A DNA stretch of 6,587 nt from an uncultured Eubacteriales bacterium (lineage in GTDB: Bacteria > Bacillota > Clostridia > Oscillospirales > Oscillospiraceae). The notes below the pieces were generated by a model. That model ran no database searches. It worked only from the letters and a program-made list of their open reading frames with translations, and was not told the origin of the DNA. Both the position numbers and the translations under genes were made by a program. Positions 1 to 5,930 of the stretch are shown piece after piece; the first letter of the stretch is position 1, and every line of letters begins with the position of its first letter. The stretch covers positions 1 through 6,587 of the forward strand of contig URPU01000110.1 of assembly GCA_900549865.1 (NCBI GenBank), read 5' to 3'.

Positions 1-1323
1 GGCTACAGCGACGGTATACTGACCGTCGCCACGCAGGCCGCGGTCGAGAACAAGCACATGGCCGTCGTTGTGCCCACCGGCCTCTACGTCGGCGGCAAGG
101 CGCAGCTCAAGGCCTATGACATCGACGATACCGACCGCAAGACTCCGCTTGAGAACGTGACGTGGAAGATAGTTGACGCTGCCACCGAGGCGAAGGACGC
201 CGCCATCTCCGGCGACACCGTGATCGCTGGCAAGCAGAGCGGCAAGGTCACAGTCATTGCAAGCAAGTCCGGCTATAACGACGCACAGGCGGACTTCTAT
301 ATCAACGCCTCCAGAGATCCCATCGTCGTCTGGCCGACCGGCTCCGTTGCCGTCAACAGCAGCGGCATACAGCTCAACGCCTACGGCACGAACGATATCA
401 AGCATGAAAAACCGCTCTCCGGCATCACATGGCGGATAAGCGGCAAGGATAAGGACAGCGTCAACGCGCAGATCTCCGCCTCCGGCTTCCTTACGCCGGG
501 CTCGGTCGCGGGCTATGTTGACGTCGAGGCCACAAGCACCACCGGCGCGAAGGGCTATACAAGGATATATATAACCGAGCCGACACCCTCCGGCAAGTGG
601 GTCACGCTGACCGGCGCGACGATCACCAAGCGCGGCGGCACGGCGACGGTGTACGCGCAGGTGAAGGATGCCCAGGGCAACTCCACGGGCGAGGTCGTCA
701 GCAACATCTTCACGACGGCGCTGCCCGCGCAGGCAAGCGTCACTCTCCAGCAGGGCGGCAACTTCGGCGGGTGGTACTGCTCGTATAACCCGGCGGATAA
801 GACGAATGCCGCAACGGTGCGCGGCGGCTACAACGGCGTGTACTATATCAGCGCAAGCTATGGCGGCAGCCAGACCACGGCCGTGCCTGTGGTCGTGGAT
901 TATCAGCCCGAGGTCGTCTGGCAGAACTTCACCATGTACGACGGCAAGACGAATCTCCAGCTCCGCGTGAACGACGCGTATGAAAACTACGATTCCAGCC
1001 GCGCGGTGCTCATAGACGGCGTGGCGCTTCAGGCGAACACCTATCGCGTGCTGGCCTACGGCGGCGAGATAGCCGTGGAGGTCTCCACCTATGTGCTCAA
1101 CATGCTGCCCAAGGCCGCGTACCACACCATCAGCATCCCCACCAGAAACAGCAGCTATACCTACGCTGTCGGCTACTTCAACACCTTCGGCGGCTCCACC
1201 GCCATCAACGGCGTCAAGACCGGCGACGACAGCAACCTGCCGCTGTGGACGGCGCTGCTCATCCTCAGCGCGGCGGGCGCCGCGGCCGCGGTGTTCATCA
1301 TCAAGCGCCGCAAGAAGAACTGA
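1..1323 (+). CDS. Cell-surface protein with tandem Ig-like domains and C-terminal membrane/wall anchor (5' partial)
   Basis: The frame is open from base 1, so the gene starts upstream; the ATG at 58 lies inside an Ig-like repeat boundary and is not a credible start. The visible 440 residues hold about four beta-rich modules: residues ~20-101 and ~102-195 are bacterial Ig-like (BIG2-type) repeats, with features such as the phrase VTWKI/ITWRI followed by Gly/Val-rich strands. Residues ~196-305 form a third, more divergent module, and ~306-395 a last module containing YHTISI. The C-terminus has the layout of a Gram-positive anchor: a KTGDDSN motif (residues 406-412), a hydrophobic helix (~413-434) and a basic tail KRRKKN. 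The protein is therefore expected outside the cell, held by the membrane or a sortase. The motif lacks the usual Pro before xTG (Val405 is there), so covalent wall attachment is uncertain. The partner or ligand cannot be read from the sequence. A terminator follows directly, so this is the last gene of its unit. Confidence 0.85.
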   Translation, partial: GYSDGILTVATQAAVENKHMAVVVPTGLYVGGKAQLKAYDIDDTDRKTPLENVTWKIVDAATEAKDAAISGDTVIAGKQSGKVTVIASKSGYNDAQADFYINASRDPIVVWPTGSVAVNSSGIQLNAYGTNDIKHEKPLSGITWRISGKDKDSVNAQISASGFLTPGSVAGYVDVEATSTTGAKGYTRIYITEPTPSGKWVTLTGATITKRGGTATVYAQVKDAQGNSTGEVVSNIFTTALPAQASVTLQQGGNFGGWYCSYNPADKTNAATVRGGYNGVYYISASYGGSQTTAVPVVVDYQPEVVWQNFTMYDGKTNLQLRVNDAYENYDSSRAVLIDGVALQANTYRVLAYGGEIAVEVSTYVLNMLPKAAYHTISIPTRNSSYTYAVGYFNTFGGSTAINGVKTGDDSNLPLWTALLILSAAGAAAAVFIIKRRKKN

Positions 1324-1344
1324 AAAATAGAATAACGGAATAAC

Positions 1345-1376
1345 AAACACGGGACGCATACGCGCCCCGTGTTTTC
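1345..1376 (+). terminator. Rho-independent terminator after the Ig-like surface protein gene
   Basis: A perfect 9-bp stem AAACACGGG (1345-1353) pairs with CCCGTGTTT (1366-1374). After an A/C mismatch the stem continues with three inner G-C pairs (1355-1357 with 1362-1364). A short T run (1372-1375) ends it. It starts about 20 bases after the stop codon at 1321-1323. Confidence 0.85.
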
Positions 1377-1396
1377 TCATCATCAGCTCCTATCAG

Positions 1397-1425
1397 TGGA
1401 CAAGCGGCGGCGCGGAGTGTATAAT
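1397..1425 (+). promoter_or_regulatory. Sigma-A type promoter for the PIG-L deacetylase gene
   Basis: A -35 box TGGACA (1397-1402, one mismatch to consensus) is followed after exactly 17 bases by a perfect -10 box TATAAT (1420-1425). Transcription would start near 1432, leaving a leader of about 33 bases before the ATG at 1465. It lies just after the upstream terminator, so the next gene is an independent unit. Confidence 0.75.
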
Positions 1426-1464
1426 AAATCAATTAAACCGATACGCCACACAGGGGGAAACGGA

Positions 1465-3384
1465 ATGAAAAAGAAACATTTGCCCGGCAAGATACTGCTG
1501 AGTCTGCTGTGCGCGCTGGAGATACTTGCGCTGACGCACATTGCGGCCGCCTTCATGCTGAAGGCCTCGCCGGTGAATCTGGCGTTTGTGTTGGCTGCGG
1601 CGGGCTTCGCGGCCTCGCTTGTACTGCGCCTGCGCGTGCCGAAGGCCGCAAGGGAGTTCACGATAGCGGTCACGGCGCTTTTCATTGCGGCGGGCGCGGC
1701 GCTTGCCGCTGTGCTGGCGGGATATTCCGCGTCGGCGGTGTACGCCGGTGGAGACGACGGCAAGGCGAATCTTTTTGCGGGAAAGCGCGTGCTGCTTGTC
1801 GTGCCGCATCAGGATGACGAGCTCAACCTCATGTGCGGCGCGATAGACGAATATCTGCGCTACGGCAGCGAGGTATACGTGATGTACGTCACGAACGGCG
1901 ACAACAGAGTGCCCGCGGAGCAGCGACTGAATGAAGCGCTTGCGGCGGTGGCTGTGTGCGGCATAGACGAGGAGCATGTCATCTTCCTCGGCTACGGCGA
2001 TTGGTGCCTCACGGCGGACGGCGTGCCGCTTTACAACGCCGACGGCGTGGTCGAGTCCAAGGCGGGGCACACGGCGACATACGCCCTCGCCGGGCATCCG
2101 CCATTCAGAGGGGGGCGGGAGTATACGCGCGAAAACGTGCTTGAGGACATACGCGACGCGGTGCTTGAGTATGCGCCAGATGTGATATACGCCGTGGACT
2201 GCGATATGCATCCGGATCATATAATGACCTCCCTGCTTTTTGACAGGGCCATGGGCGAGATAGTGGCTGCCGGAAGCGGGTATGAGCCGCTTGTTTACAA
2301 GGGCATGGCCTACAGCACGGCCTATACAGCGCCGGGGGATTTCTACGCGCTCAATATCGGCGCGACGGCTGACCCCGGCGGAGGCCTCCGCGCCTTCGCG
2401 CCCGGAACCTATGACTGGGCGGCGCGCTTCCGACTGCCGGTCAGCGCCTCGTCGCTGTCGCGCTCACTGTGGTCAAGCAGCTCCTATCAGGCGGCCAGCC
2501 GCCACAGCTCACAGGATGAGGATGACCGCTCCACAAGGGCGATAAACGGCGACAAGGTGTTCTGGCGCAGAGAGACCGGCTCAATCAGCTATGCTGCGCG
2601 CGTCACGGCAAGCTCCGGCGATGCAGCGCTTCTGACGGACTTCGTCCTTGCCGACACGGGCAACGCCAGCGCCCCGGCAGACAACGTGACGGGCGTGTGG
2701 AGGCCGGAGGCCGCGGACGAAGCGCCCGCGATAACATTTACATTTGACACGCCCCAGACGGTGTACCGCGTCAAGCTCTATGACGACCCGGATCCGGCGG
2801 CAAACGTGCTTGCCGTGCGTATAGAATTCGACGACGGCAGCAGCGTGGACGTTACGGCGCTCGACCCGCTCGGCGCGGAGACAGAGATAATAACGGACAG
2901 GGAAAACGTCCGCTCGTTTACGGTGCACGTCACGGAATACGAGGGCGCGGCGCCCGGACTGACGGAGGCGGAGGTCTATTCCGCGCCCTTCGACCCTGCT
3001 GTGAGCTATGTGAAGATCATGAACGCCGCGGGCGATTTCGCCTATGACTACCGCATCGACCCGTCCGGCAGGGAAAGCTTTTCACTCTACGCCTACGGGT
3101 GCAGCGGCGACATCGCCGGATATACCATCACCTGCGAGGGCGATGACTGCCGCGCCTACGCCGAAGACGGGGCGCTTGTGGTCGAGTGCCCGGCGGGCGC
3201 GCGGTGCAGGGTCACGGTCTCCGACGGGGAGAACGGCGATGCCGCGTATTTTGAGAACACCGGCAGCAGCGGCCTGCCGTATGGGATGCAGCTTGAGATA
3301 AACGTGCGTGGAAAGCTTTACAAGGTGCAGTTCTTCTTCCTGAATATCCGCCGCTTCGCCATGTCGGTGATGCAGCGCATATGA
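1465..3384 (+). CDS. Membrane-anchored extracellular PIG-L (LmbE-like) deacetylase with discoidin-like and Ig-like C-terminal domains
   Basis: The 639-residue product belongs to the PIG-L/LmbE zinc-dependent N-deacetylases, which remove acetyl from N-acetylglucosamine-type sugars. Motif PHQDDE (residues 114-119) and motif HPDH (249-252) match the family signatures. By analogy with MshB, His115, Asp118 and His252 bind the metal and Asp117 is the general base. Three predicted helices (~10-32, 37-55, 64-88) precede the enzyme; the basic N-terminus and the RLRVPKAAR loop between helices 2 and 3 should stay inside, which places the catalytic domain (~105-330) outside the cell. Residues ~390-506 resemble an F5/8 type C (galactose-binding-like) domain, and ~510-600 an Ig-like module with five cysteines. 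The ATG at 1465 is chosen because GGGGG lies 7 bases upstream and a hydrophobic leader follows; the frame is open back to an ATG at 1369, but that lies inside the upstream terminator. Substrate is unknown: a wall, capsule or lipid-linked amino sugar is my inference. Confidence 0.9.
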   Translation: MKKKHLPGKILLSLLCALEILALTHIAAAFMLKASPVNLAFVLAAAGFAASLVLRLRVPKAAREFTIAVTALFIAAGAALAAVLAGYSASAVYAGGDDGKANLFAGKRVLLVVPHQDDELNLMCGAIDEYLRYGSEVYVMYVTNGDNRVPAEQRLNEALAAVAVCGIDEEHVIFLGYGDWCLTADGVPLYNADGVVESKAGHTATYALAGHPPFRGGREYTRENVLEDIRDAVLEYAPDVIYAVDCDMHPDHIMTSLLFDRAMGEIVAAGSGYEPLVYKGMAYSTAYTAPGDFYALNIGATADPGGGLRAFAPGTYDWAARFRLPVSASSLSRSLWSSSSYQAASRHSSQDEDDRSTRAINGDKVFWRRETGSISYAARVTASSGDAALLTDFVLADTGNASAPADNVTGVWRPEAADEAPAITFTFDTPQTVYRVKLYDDPDPAANVLAVRIEFDDGSSVDVTALDPLGAETEIITDRENVRSFTVHVTEYEGAAPGLTEAEVYSAPFDPAVSYVKIMNAAGDFAYDYRIDPSGRESFSLYAYGCSGDIAGYTITCEGDDCRAYAEDGALVVECPAGARCRVTVSDGENGDAAYFENTGSSGLPYGMQLEINVRGKLYKVQFFFLNIRRFAMSVMQRI

Positions 3385-3392
3385 CAAAAAAT

Positions 3393-3422
3393 CCGCCCCT
3401 GAGGCTTTGACCTCAGGGGCGG
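3393..3422 (-). terminator. Intrinsic terminator reading on the minus strand, between convergent genes
   Basis: A perfect 12-bp stem (3393-3404 with 3411-3422) closes a 6-base loop. On the plus strand it is preceded by AAAAAAT (3386-3392) and followed by GAGACTGTC, with no T run. Read on the minus strand, the stem is followed by ATTTTTTGT, a proper U tract. It therefore best serves minus-strand transcripts coming from the P-loop/CYTH gene, about 260 bases after that gene's stop. It begins only 8 bases after the stop of the deacetylase gene and may stabilise that gene's 3' end too. Confidence 0.8.
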
Positions 3423-3494
3423 GAGACTGTCAAAGAATCTATGCTGCAAAGTAAAGAGACAGAGCAGCGGGGGAGCTTGAGGGTAGCGAAGCGG

Positions 3495-3541
3495 CGGCAC
3501 GGGAGTGAATGACATGCCGGGGGCATGTCAGAGCCGTGCCG
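3495..3541. repeat. Nested double hairpin within the intergenic element
   Basis: An outer perfect 8-bp stem CGGCACGG/CCGTGCCG (3495-3502, 3534-3541) surrounds an inner perfect 9-bp stem TGACATGCC/GGCATGTCA (3510-3518, 3522-3530) with a GGG loop. The two stems are joined by an internal loop of 7 bases on the left and 3 on the right. It has no T run on either side, so it is not an intrinsic terminator. Confidence 0.7.
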
Positions 3542-3585
3542 TGACCGAGCCGCAGCGAGAAAAGGCCCGCCTCAAATTGGATAAA

Positions 3586-3671
3586 CCGCCGCAGAAAGGC
3601 TTGATACATCAAGGCTTTCGGGCGAAGCGGCATTTTGAACGCTTTCAAAATGCCCGGCGGATAAGCGGCGG
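3586..3671. repeat. Three-way-junction inverted-repeat structure within the intergenic element
   Basis: A closing stem CCGCCGC/GCGGCGG (3586-3592 with 3665-3671) encloses two hairpins. The first is GAAAG-G-CTTGAT/ATCAAG-G-CTTTC, centred at 3606/3607, with 11 pairs and a single G/G mismatch. The second is an 11-bp perfect stem GGCATTTTGAA/TTCAAAATGCC (3629-3639 with 3644-3654) with a CGCT loop. Because the hairpins are near-symmetric, both strands could fold in the same way. Confidence 0.65.
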
Positions 3672-3683
3672 TCACGACTCCGC

Positions 3684-4790
3684 TCAAAGCGTCTGTGACT
3701 GGGCGAGGGCGCGGTTTTTGTACTCGGCGTTGCCGGTGACGTCCTTTATTATCCTGATCTCTGGCGGGATCTCCGCATACTCTGAGCCGTGCCCGTATAT
3801 GAAGAGTATCGCCCGTTCGCGGCTGAACGGATAGACGTCTATCTCCATGCGCCGCCCGCCGCAGGTGAAGCGGTATTTCGTCTTGCGGACGCTGTGCAGG
3901 GTGACGTCGCTCTCCATCAGATAGGACACGTATTCCTTCTCGGATATGGGCCTCTCTGTGACCCAGCGCCTTCCGTCCTCGCCGACGCGCTTTTCCGTGT
4001 AGAAGTACAGGTACTCCCGCCCGTTCTTCTGCTGGCGGATGCGCCGCTCAACGTTCGGCAGGGGAGAACTGAGATAGGTCTGCATCATGTCCATCGCCGC
4101 CGCGCCGTAGCCGGAGATAACGGCGTTCGTGTCGGGCATGGCGATGAGGTACTTGCGCTTTTCCGCCTGCGGGGCGGGCTGGCCGACAAGGCCGTATATC
4201 GCGGCCATGGCGCGGTTTATCTTCTCGTCAAAGTTGACGGAGTTGTCGATGATGCGCAGATTCGGATGCCGACTCCACGCGCGCAGGGTAAGATCGTCCT
4301 TCTCTCGCGCGACCTCCACGCTTTCATAGCGCGCCGCGTTGCCGAAGTTATACGCAAACTCCGCCCCCTTGGCGCAGCTTACAAGGTGCAGCACGGCGTC
4401 ATATCCGCGAAGCACATCGTCCTCCGTCTTGCCGAAGTAGGCAAGCGTATCGCGGAACTGCTCATCTGTGATGTACGCCTTGTCGTCCAGCACGGCGCGG
4501 TCGTAAACTATCAGCACCTTGTTTTCCGGCACGAGCTCCGCCGCGTGCAGGGCGAGCTGCTCCTTATGCAGCTGGTCGGAAATGACGAAGTACTGGAACT
4601 GCTCCATCGTCACGCAGTCGCCGAAGGGCTTTATGCCGAAGCCGGAAATAAGCTCCGTCGCGGTTTCGGGGATGATTATGACCCGCCAGCCGTCCTCCTT
4701 CTTGAATTCCTTGAGTATGCGGCTGATAAGGGTGGTTTTCCCGGCGGCGGGGCCGCCTGTCAGTACTATGCGCGTGATGCTTTTTGCCAT
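3684..4790 (-). CDS. P-loop ATP/GTP-binding protein fused to a CYTH-like domain (TTD14-like)
   Basis: The 368-residue product begins with an AAA_28/NadR-kinase-like P-loop domain: Walker A GGPAAGKT (residues 12-19), IIPETATEL near 39-47, and a Walker B-like strand VLIVYD (92-97) followed by R98. Residues ~212-350 resemble a CYTH/triphosphate-tunnel fold, with the run VERRIRQQ, YLYFYTEKR and later RKTKYRF supplying basic residues; the classical N-terminal ExExK motif of CYTH enzymes is not evident (KRKYLIAMPD stands there). This two-domain order matches eukaryotic TTD14, which binds GTP and phospholipid, and its uncharacterised bacterial relatives. No signal peptide or membrane helix is seen, so it is cytosolic. 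I chose the ATG ending at 4790 because GGAG (4799-4802) lies 8 bases upstream; an in-frame ATG at 4808 would add six residues but has no ribosome site. It is a single-gene unit, convergent with the deacetylase. The biochemical role in bacteria is unknown to me; a kinase or a nucleotide/polyphosphate-binding protein are options. Confidence 0.85.
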   Translation of the reverse strand: MAKSITRIVLTGGPAAGKTTLISRILKEFKKEDGWRVIIIPETATELISGFGIKPFGDCVTMEQFQYFVISDQLHKEQLALHAAELVPENKVLIVYDRAVLDDKAYITDEQFRDTLAYFGKTEDDVLRGYDAVLHLVSCAKGAEFAYNFGNAARYESVEVAREKDDLTLRAWSRHPNLRIIDNSVNFDEKINRAMAAIYGLVGQPAPQAEKRKYLIAMPDTNAVISGYGAAAMDMMQTYLSSPLPNVERRIRQQKNGREYLYFYTEKRVGEDGRRWVTERPISEKEYVSYLMESDVTLHSVRKTKYRFTCGGRRMEIDVYPFSRERAILFIYGHGSEYAEIPPEIRIIKDVTGNAEYKNRALAQSQTL

Positions 4791-4798
4791 GTCACAAG

Positions 4799-4802
4799 CT
4801 CC
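4799..4802 (-). promoter_or_regulatory. Ribosome binding site that decides the start of the P-loop/CYTH gene
   Basis: GGAG on the minus strand, 8 bases before the ATG at 4788-4790. The alternative ATG at 4806-4808 is preceded by GGCATGGCGAT with no purine-rich site, and this GGAG would lie inside that longer reading frame. Confidence 0.65.
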
Positions 4803-4852
4803 GTTCATATCGCCATGCCGCCGCGGCGGGGGCGATTTATTATTCTGTGTTT

Positions 4853-4881
4853 ATTCTACCATCCCGCGCCGCAATTTTCAA
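4853..4881 (-). promoter_or_regulatory. Promoter for the P-loop/CYTH gene
   Basis: Read on the minus strand: -35 TTGAAA (4881-4876), 17-base spacer, -10 TAGAAT (4858-4853), with TGG just before the -10 giving an extended -10 (TGn). Transcription would start near 4846, a leader of about 55 bases. A perfect 10-base palindrome CAATATATTG (4879-4888) overlaps the upstream edge of the -35 box and could be an operator half-site or chance. Confidence 0.75.
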
Positions 4882-5079
4882 TATATTGCTTGAATGCGGC
4901 TTGTTTACCGTTTCCGCACCGCTGAACGGATATTCTCACTTTTGTTCAAGTGGTAGAAAATAAACGATATGGCGCGGAGAAAACAGGTAAAATTACGTAA
5001 AATAAGGCGAATTTGGGGGCACAGTGGGGAATTATATCCGGAAAATTGCCTCAAAATGCCCAAAAGTGTACTGTAAGGC
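4882..5079. other. AT-rich core of the divergent intergenic region, no gene seen
   Basis: Together with the flanking promoters this makes a 365-base gap between divergent genes (4791-5155). I find no credible reading frame with a ribosome site and no RNA gene. It holds a weak inverted repeat CACTT/AAGTG (4937-4941 with 4948-4952) and two copies of GTAAAAT (4987-4993 and 4997-5003) exactly 10 bases apart, that is on the same helical face. These could bind a regulator of either promoter, but the evidence is only their spacing. Confidence 0.4.
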
Positions 5080-5108
5080 TTGACGAAAAGACTAATAAGA
5101 TGTATTAT
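5080..5108 (+). promoter_or_regulatory. Promoter for the zinc-ribbon/Ig-like membrane protein gene
   Basis: -35 TTGACG (5080-5085), 17-base spacer, -10 TATTAT (5103-5108); each box has one mismatch to consensus. The predicted start near 5115 gives a leader of about 40 bases that carries the ribosome site AGGAGG (5140-5145), 10 bases before the ATG at 5156. Confidence 0.8.
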
Positions 5109-5155
5109 TTACAAGTAATTCTATCGTTAAAATAGAATGAGGAGGAACTTGTTAC

Positions 5156-5800
5156 ATGGGCATGATTCCTGAGGTTAAATGCCGCCGCTGCGGGGAAACC
5201 TTTTCATCCCTGCGCAGCCGCTGCCCGAACTGCGGCACGCGCAGAGTCACGCAGAGCACGCGCACTCCCGGCCCCACTCCCGGGACGGTCAAGGGCACTG
5301 CTTCCTATGAGCGGGCGGAAACGAACACAAAATGGCAAATGATTTTTGGTTTGATATTGGTAGTTGCAGTTATTCTCGCGGTCATCGTCATGGTATCGAC
5401 CAGCCTTGACGGGGCGGACAGAGTAGAGACAAAGGTCACGGCGCCCATCGCGGTGACGAACAACATCCCCAACATTGAGGCCGCGCCCACCGCGCCCCCC
5501 ACGCCGACGCCGTCGCTGGAGAAGATAGAGATCAAGTTCTATGAGACGACGCTGACCGACTGCACCATGCATTATCAGCAGAATGAGACAATAACGCTCA
5601 AGGCGATACCGTACCCGATGACGGTCGAGGGCGTTAGGTTCACATGGTCCGTCAGTGACGACACCAAGCTGCAGCTCACGCCGAGTGACGACACGCAGAG
5701 CTGCGACGTCGCCATCATCGGCACCGTCGCCGGCGGCGTCAAGCTGACAGTCTCGGCCTTCGGTGTTGAGCAGACCATCACCGTCTATTGTGTTGACTGA
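5156..5800 (+). CDS. Zinc-ribbon, single-pass membrane protein with external Ig-like domain
   Basis: The 214-residue product starts with a zinc ribbon: Cys9-x2-Cys12 and Cys23-x2-Cys26 with CPNCG around the second pair. A Thr/Pro/Gly-rich segment follows (~32-50), then one hydrophobic helix (~61-82), a second Thr/Pro-rich linker (~111-119, including PTPTP), and a beta-rich Ig-like (BIG2-type) domain (~121-213) with FTWSVSDDTKL and a final VKLTVSAFGVEQTITVYCV strand pattern. There is no signal peptide, and the zinc ribbon needs the reducing cytoplasm, so the expected topology is N-terminus in, Ig domain out. The ATG at 5156 is preceded by AGGAGG at 10 bases; Met3 (5162) would be too far from it. 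The gene has its own promoter and strong terminator. I do not recognise a named family; a sensor or envelope scaffold linking inside to outside is speculation. Confidence 0.85.
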   Translation: MGMIPEVKCRRCGETFSSLRSRCPNCGTRRVTQSTRTPGPTPGTVKGTASYERAETNTKWQMIFGLILVVAVILAVIVMVSTSLDGADRVETKVTAPIAVTNNIPNIEAAPTAPPTPTPSLEKIEIKFYETTLTDCTMHYQQNETITLKAIPYPMTVEGVRFTWSVSDDTKLQLTPSDDTQSCDVAIIGTVAGGVKLTVSAFGVEQTITVYCVD

Positions 5801-5815
5801 TCCGGCATTTAACCG

Positions 5816-5860
5816 AAATATCCGGCCCGCAAGCCTCGGGCCGGATATTTTTTCGTTTTT
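5816..5860 (+). terminator. Strong rho-independent terminator after the zinc-ribbon gene
   Basis: A perfect 14-bp stem AAATATCCGGCCCG (5816-5829) with CGGGCCGGATATTT (5837-5850), 7-base loop, followed by a T run to 5853 and a second run TTTTT at 5856-5860. It lies 16 bases after the stop codon. Confidence 0.95.
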
Positions 5861-5882
5861 TGCGTAAACGCGAAAAAAATGC

Positions 5883-5911
5883 TTGACATTCTTCGCCGGA
5901 TAATGTAGAAT
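5883..5911 (+). promoter_or_regulatory. Near-consensus promoter of the tRNA-Val gene
   Basis: Perfect -35 TTGACA (5883-5888), 17-base spacer and -10 TAGAAT (5906-5911, one mismatch). The predicted start near 5918 is about 13 bases before the mature tRNA 5' end. It is the strongest promoter in the window, as expected for a stable RNA. Confidence 0.88.
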
Positions 5912-5930
5912 ACCCCTTGCTTGAAGAACC

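Larger units (their letters stand above)
3424..3683. repeat. Structured noncoding intergenic element, probable dispersed repeat
   Basis: These 260 bases separate two convergent genes and are unusually rich in nested inverted repeats. The left half has CGGCACGG/CCGTGCCG (3495-3502 with 3534-3541) enclosing TGACATGCC/GGCATGTCA (3510-3518 with 3522-3530), with possible outer pairing TTGAGG/CCTCAA (3477-3482 with 3570-3575). The right half is a closed three-way structure (3586-3671). Open frames cross it on both strands but have no ribosome binding site or known domain, and the minus one needs a TTG start. Such arrays are typical of REP/MITE-like or structured RNA repeats in gut Firmicutes. Copy number cannot be seen here, so the repeat status is inferred from structure and from a vague, unverified familiarity of the sequence. 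If transcribed with the minus gene, it forms that message's 3' untranslated region. Confidence 0.5.

Noticed and set aside
1429..2220. Minus-strand 263-codon frame opposite the deacetylase gene.
   Set aside because: Arg/His-rich shadow of a GC-rich gene whose plus-strand product carries intact catalytic motifs.
3439..3687. Minus-strand 82-codon open frame covering the structured element, overlapping the end of the P-loop/CYTH gene.
   Set aside because: It needs a TTG start inside the stop region of the upstream gene, has no recognised domain, and its sequence is dictated by the inverted repeats. It is most likely a repeat-derived spurious frame.
3505..3834. Plus-strand 109-codon open frame from the element into the 3' end of the P-loop/CYTH gene.
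   Set aside because: No ribosome site, starts within a hairpin and is antisense to a well-supported gene.
3789..4925. Long plus-strand open frame (378 codons) opposite the P-loop/CYTH gene.
   Set aside because: It is the shadow of the minus-strand gene, which has Walker motifs, a ribosome site and a promoter; the antisense product has no domain and low-complexity Arg/Ala/Val composition.
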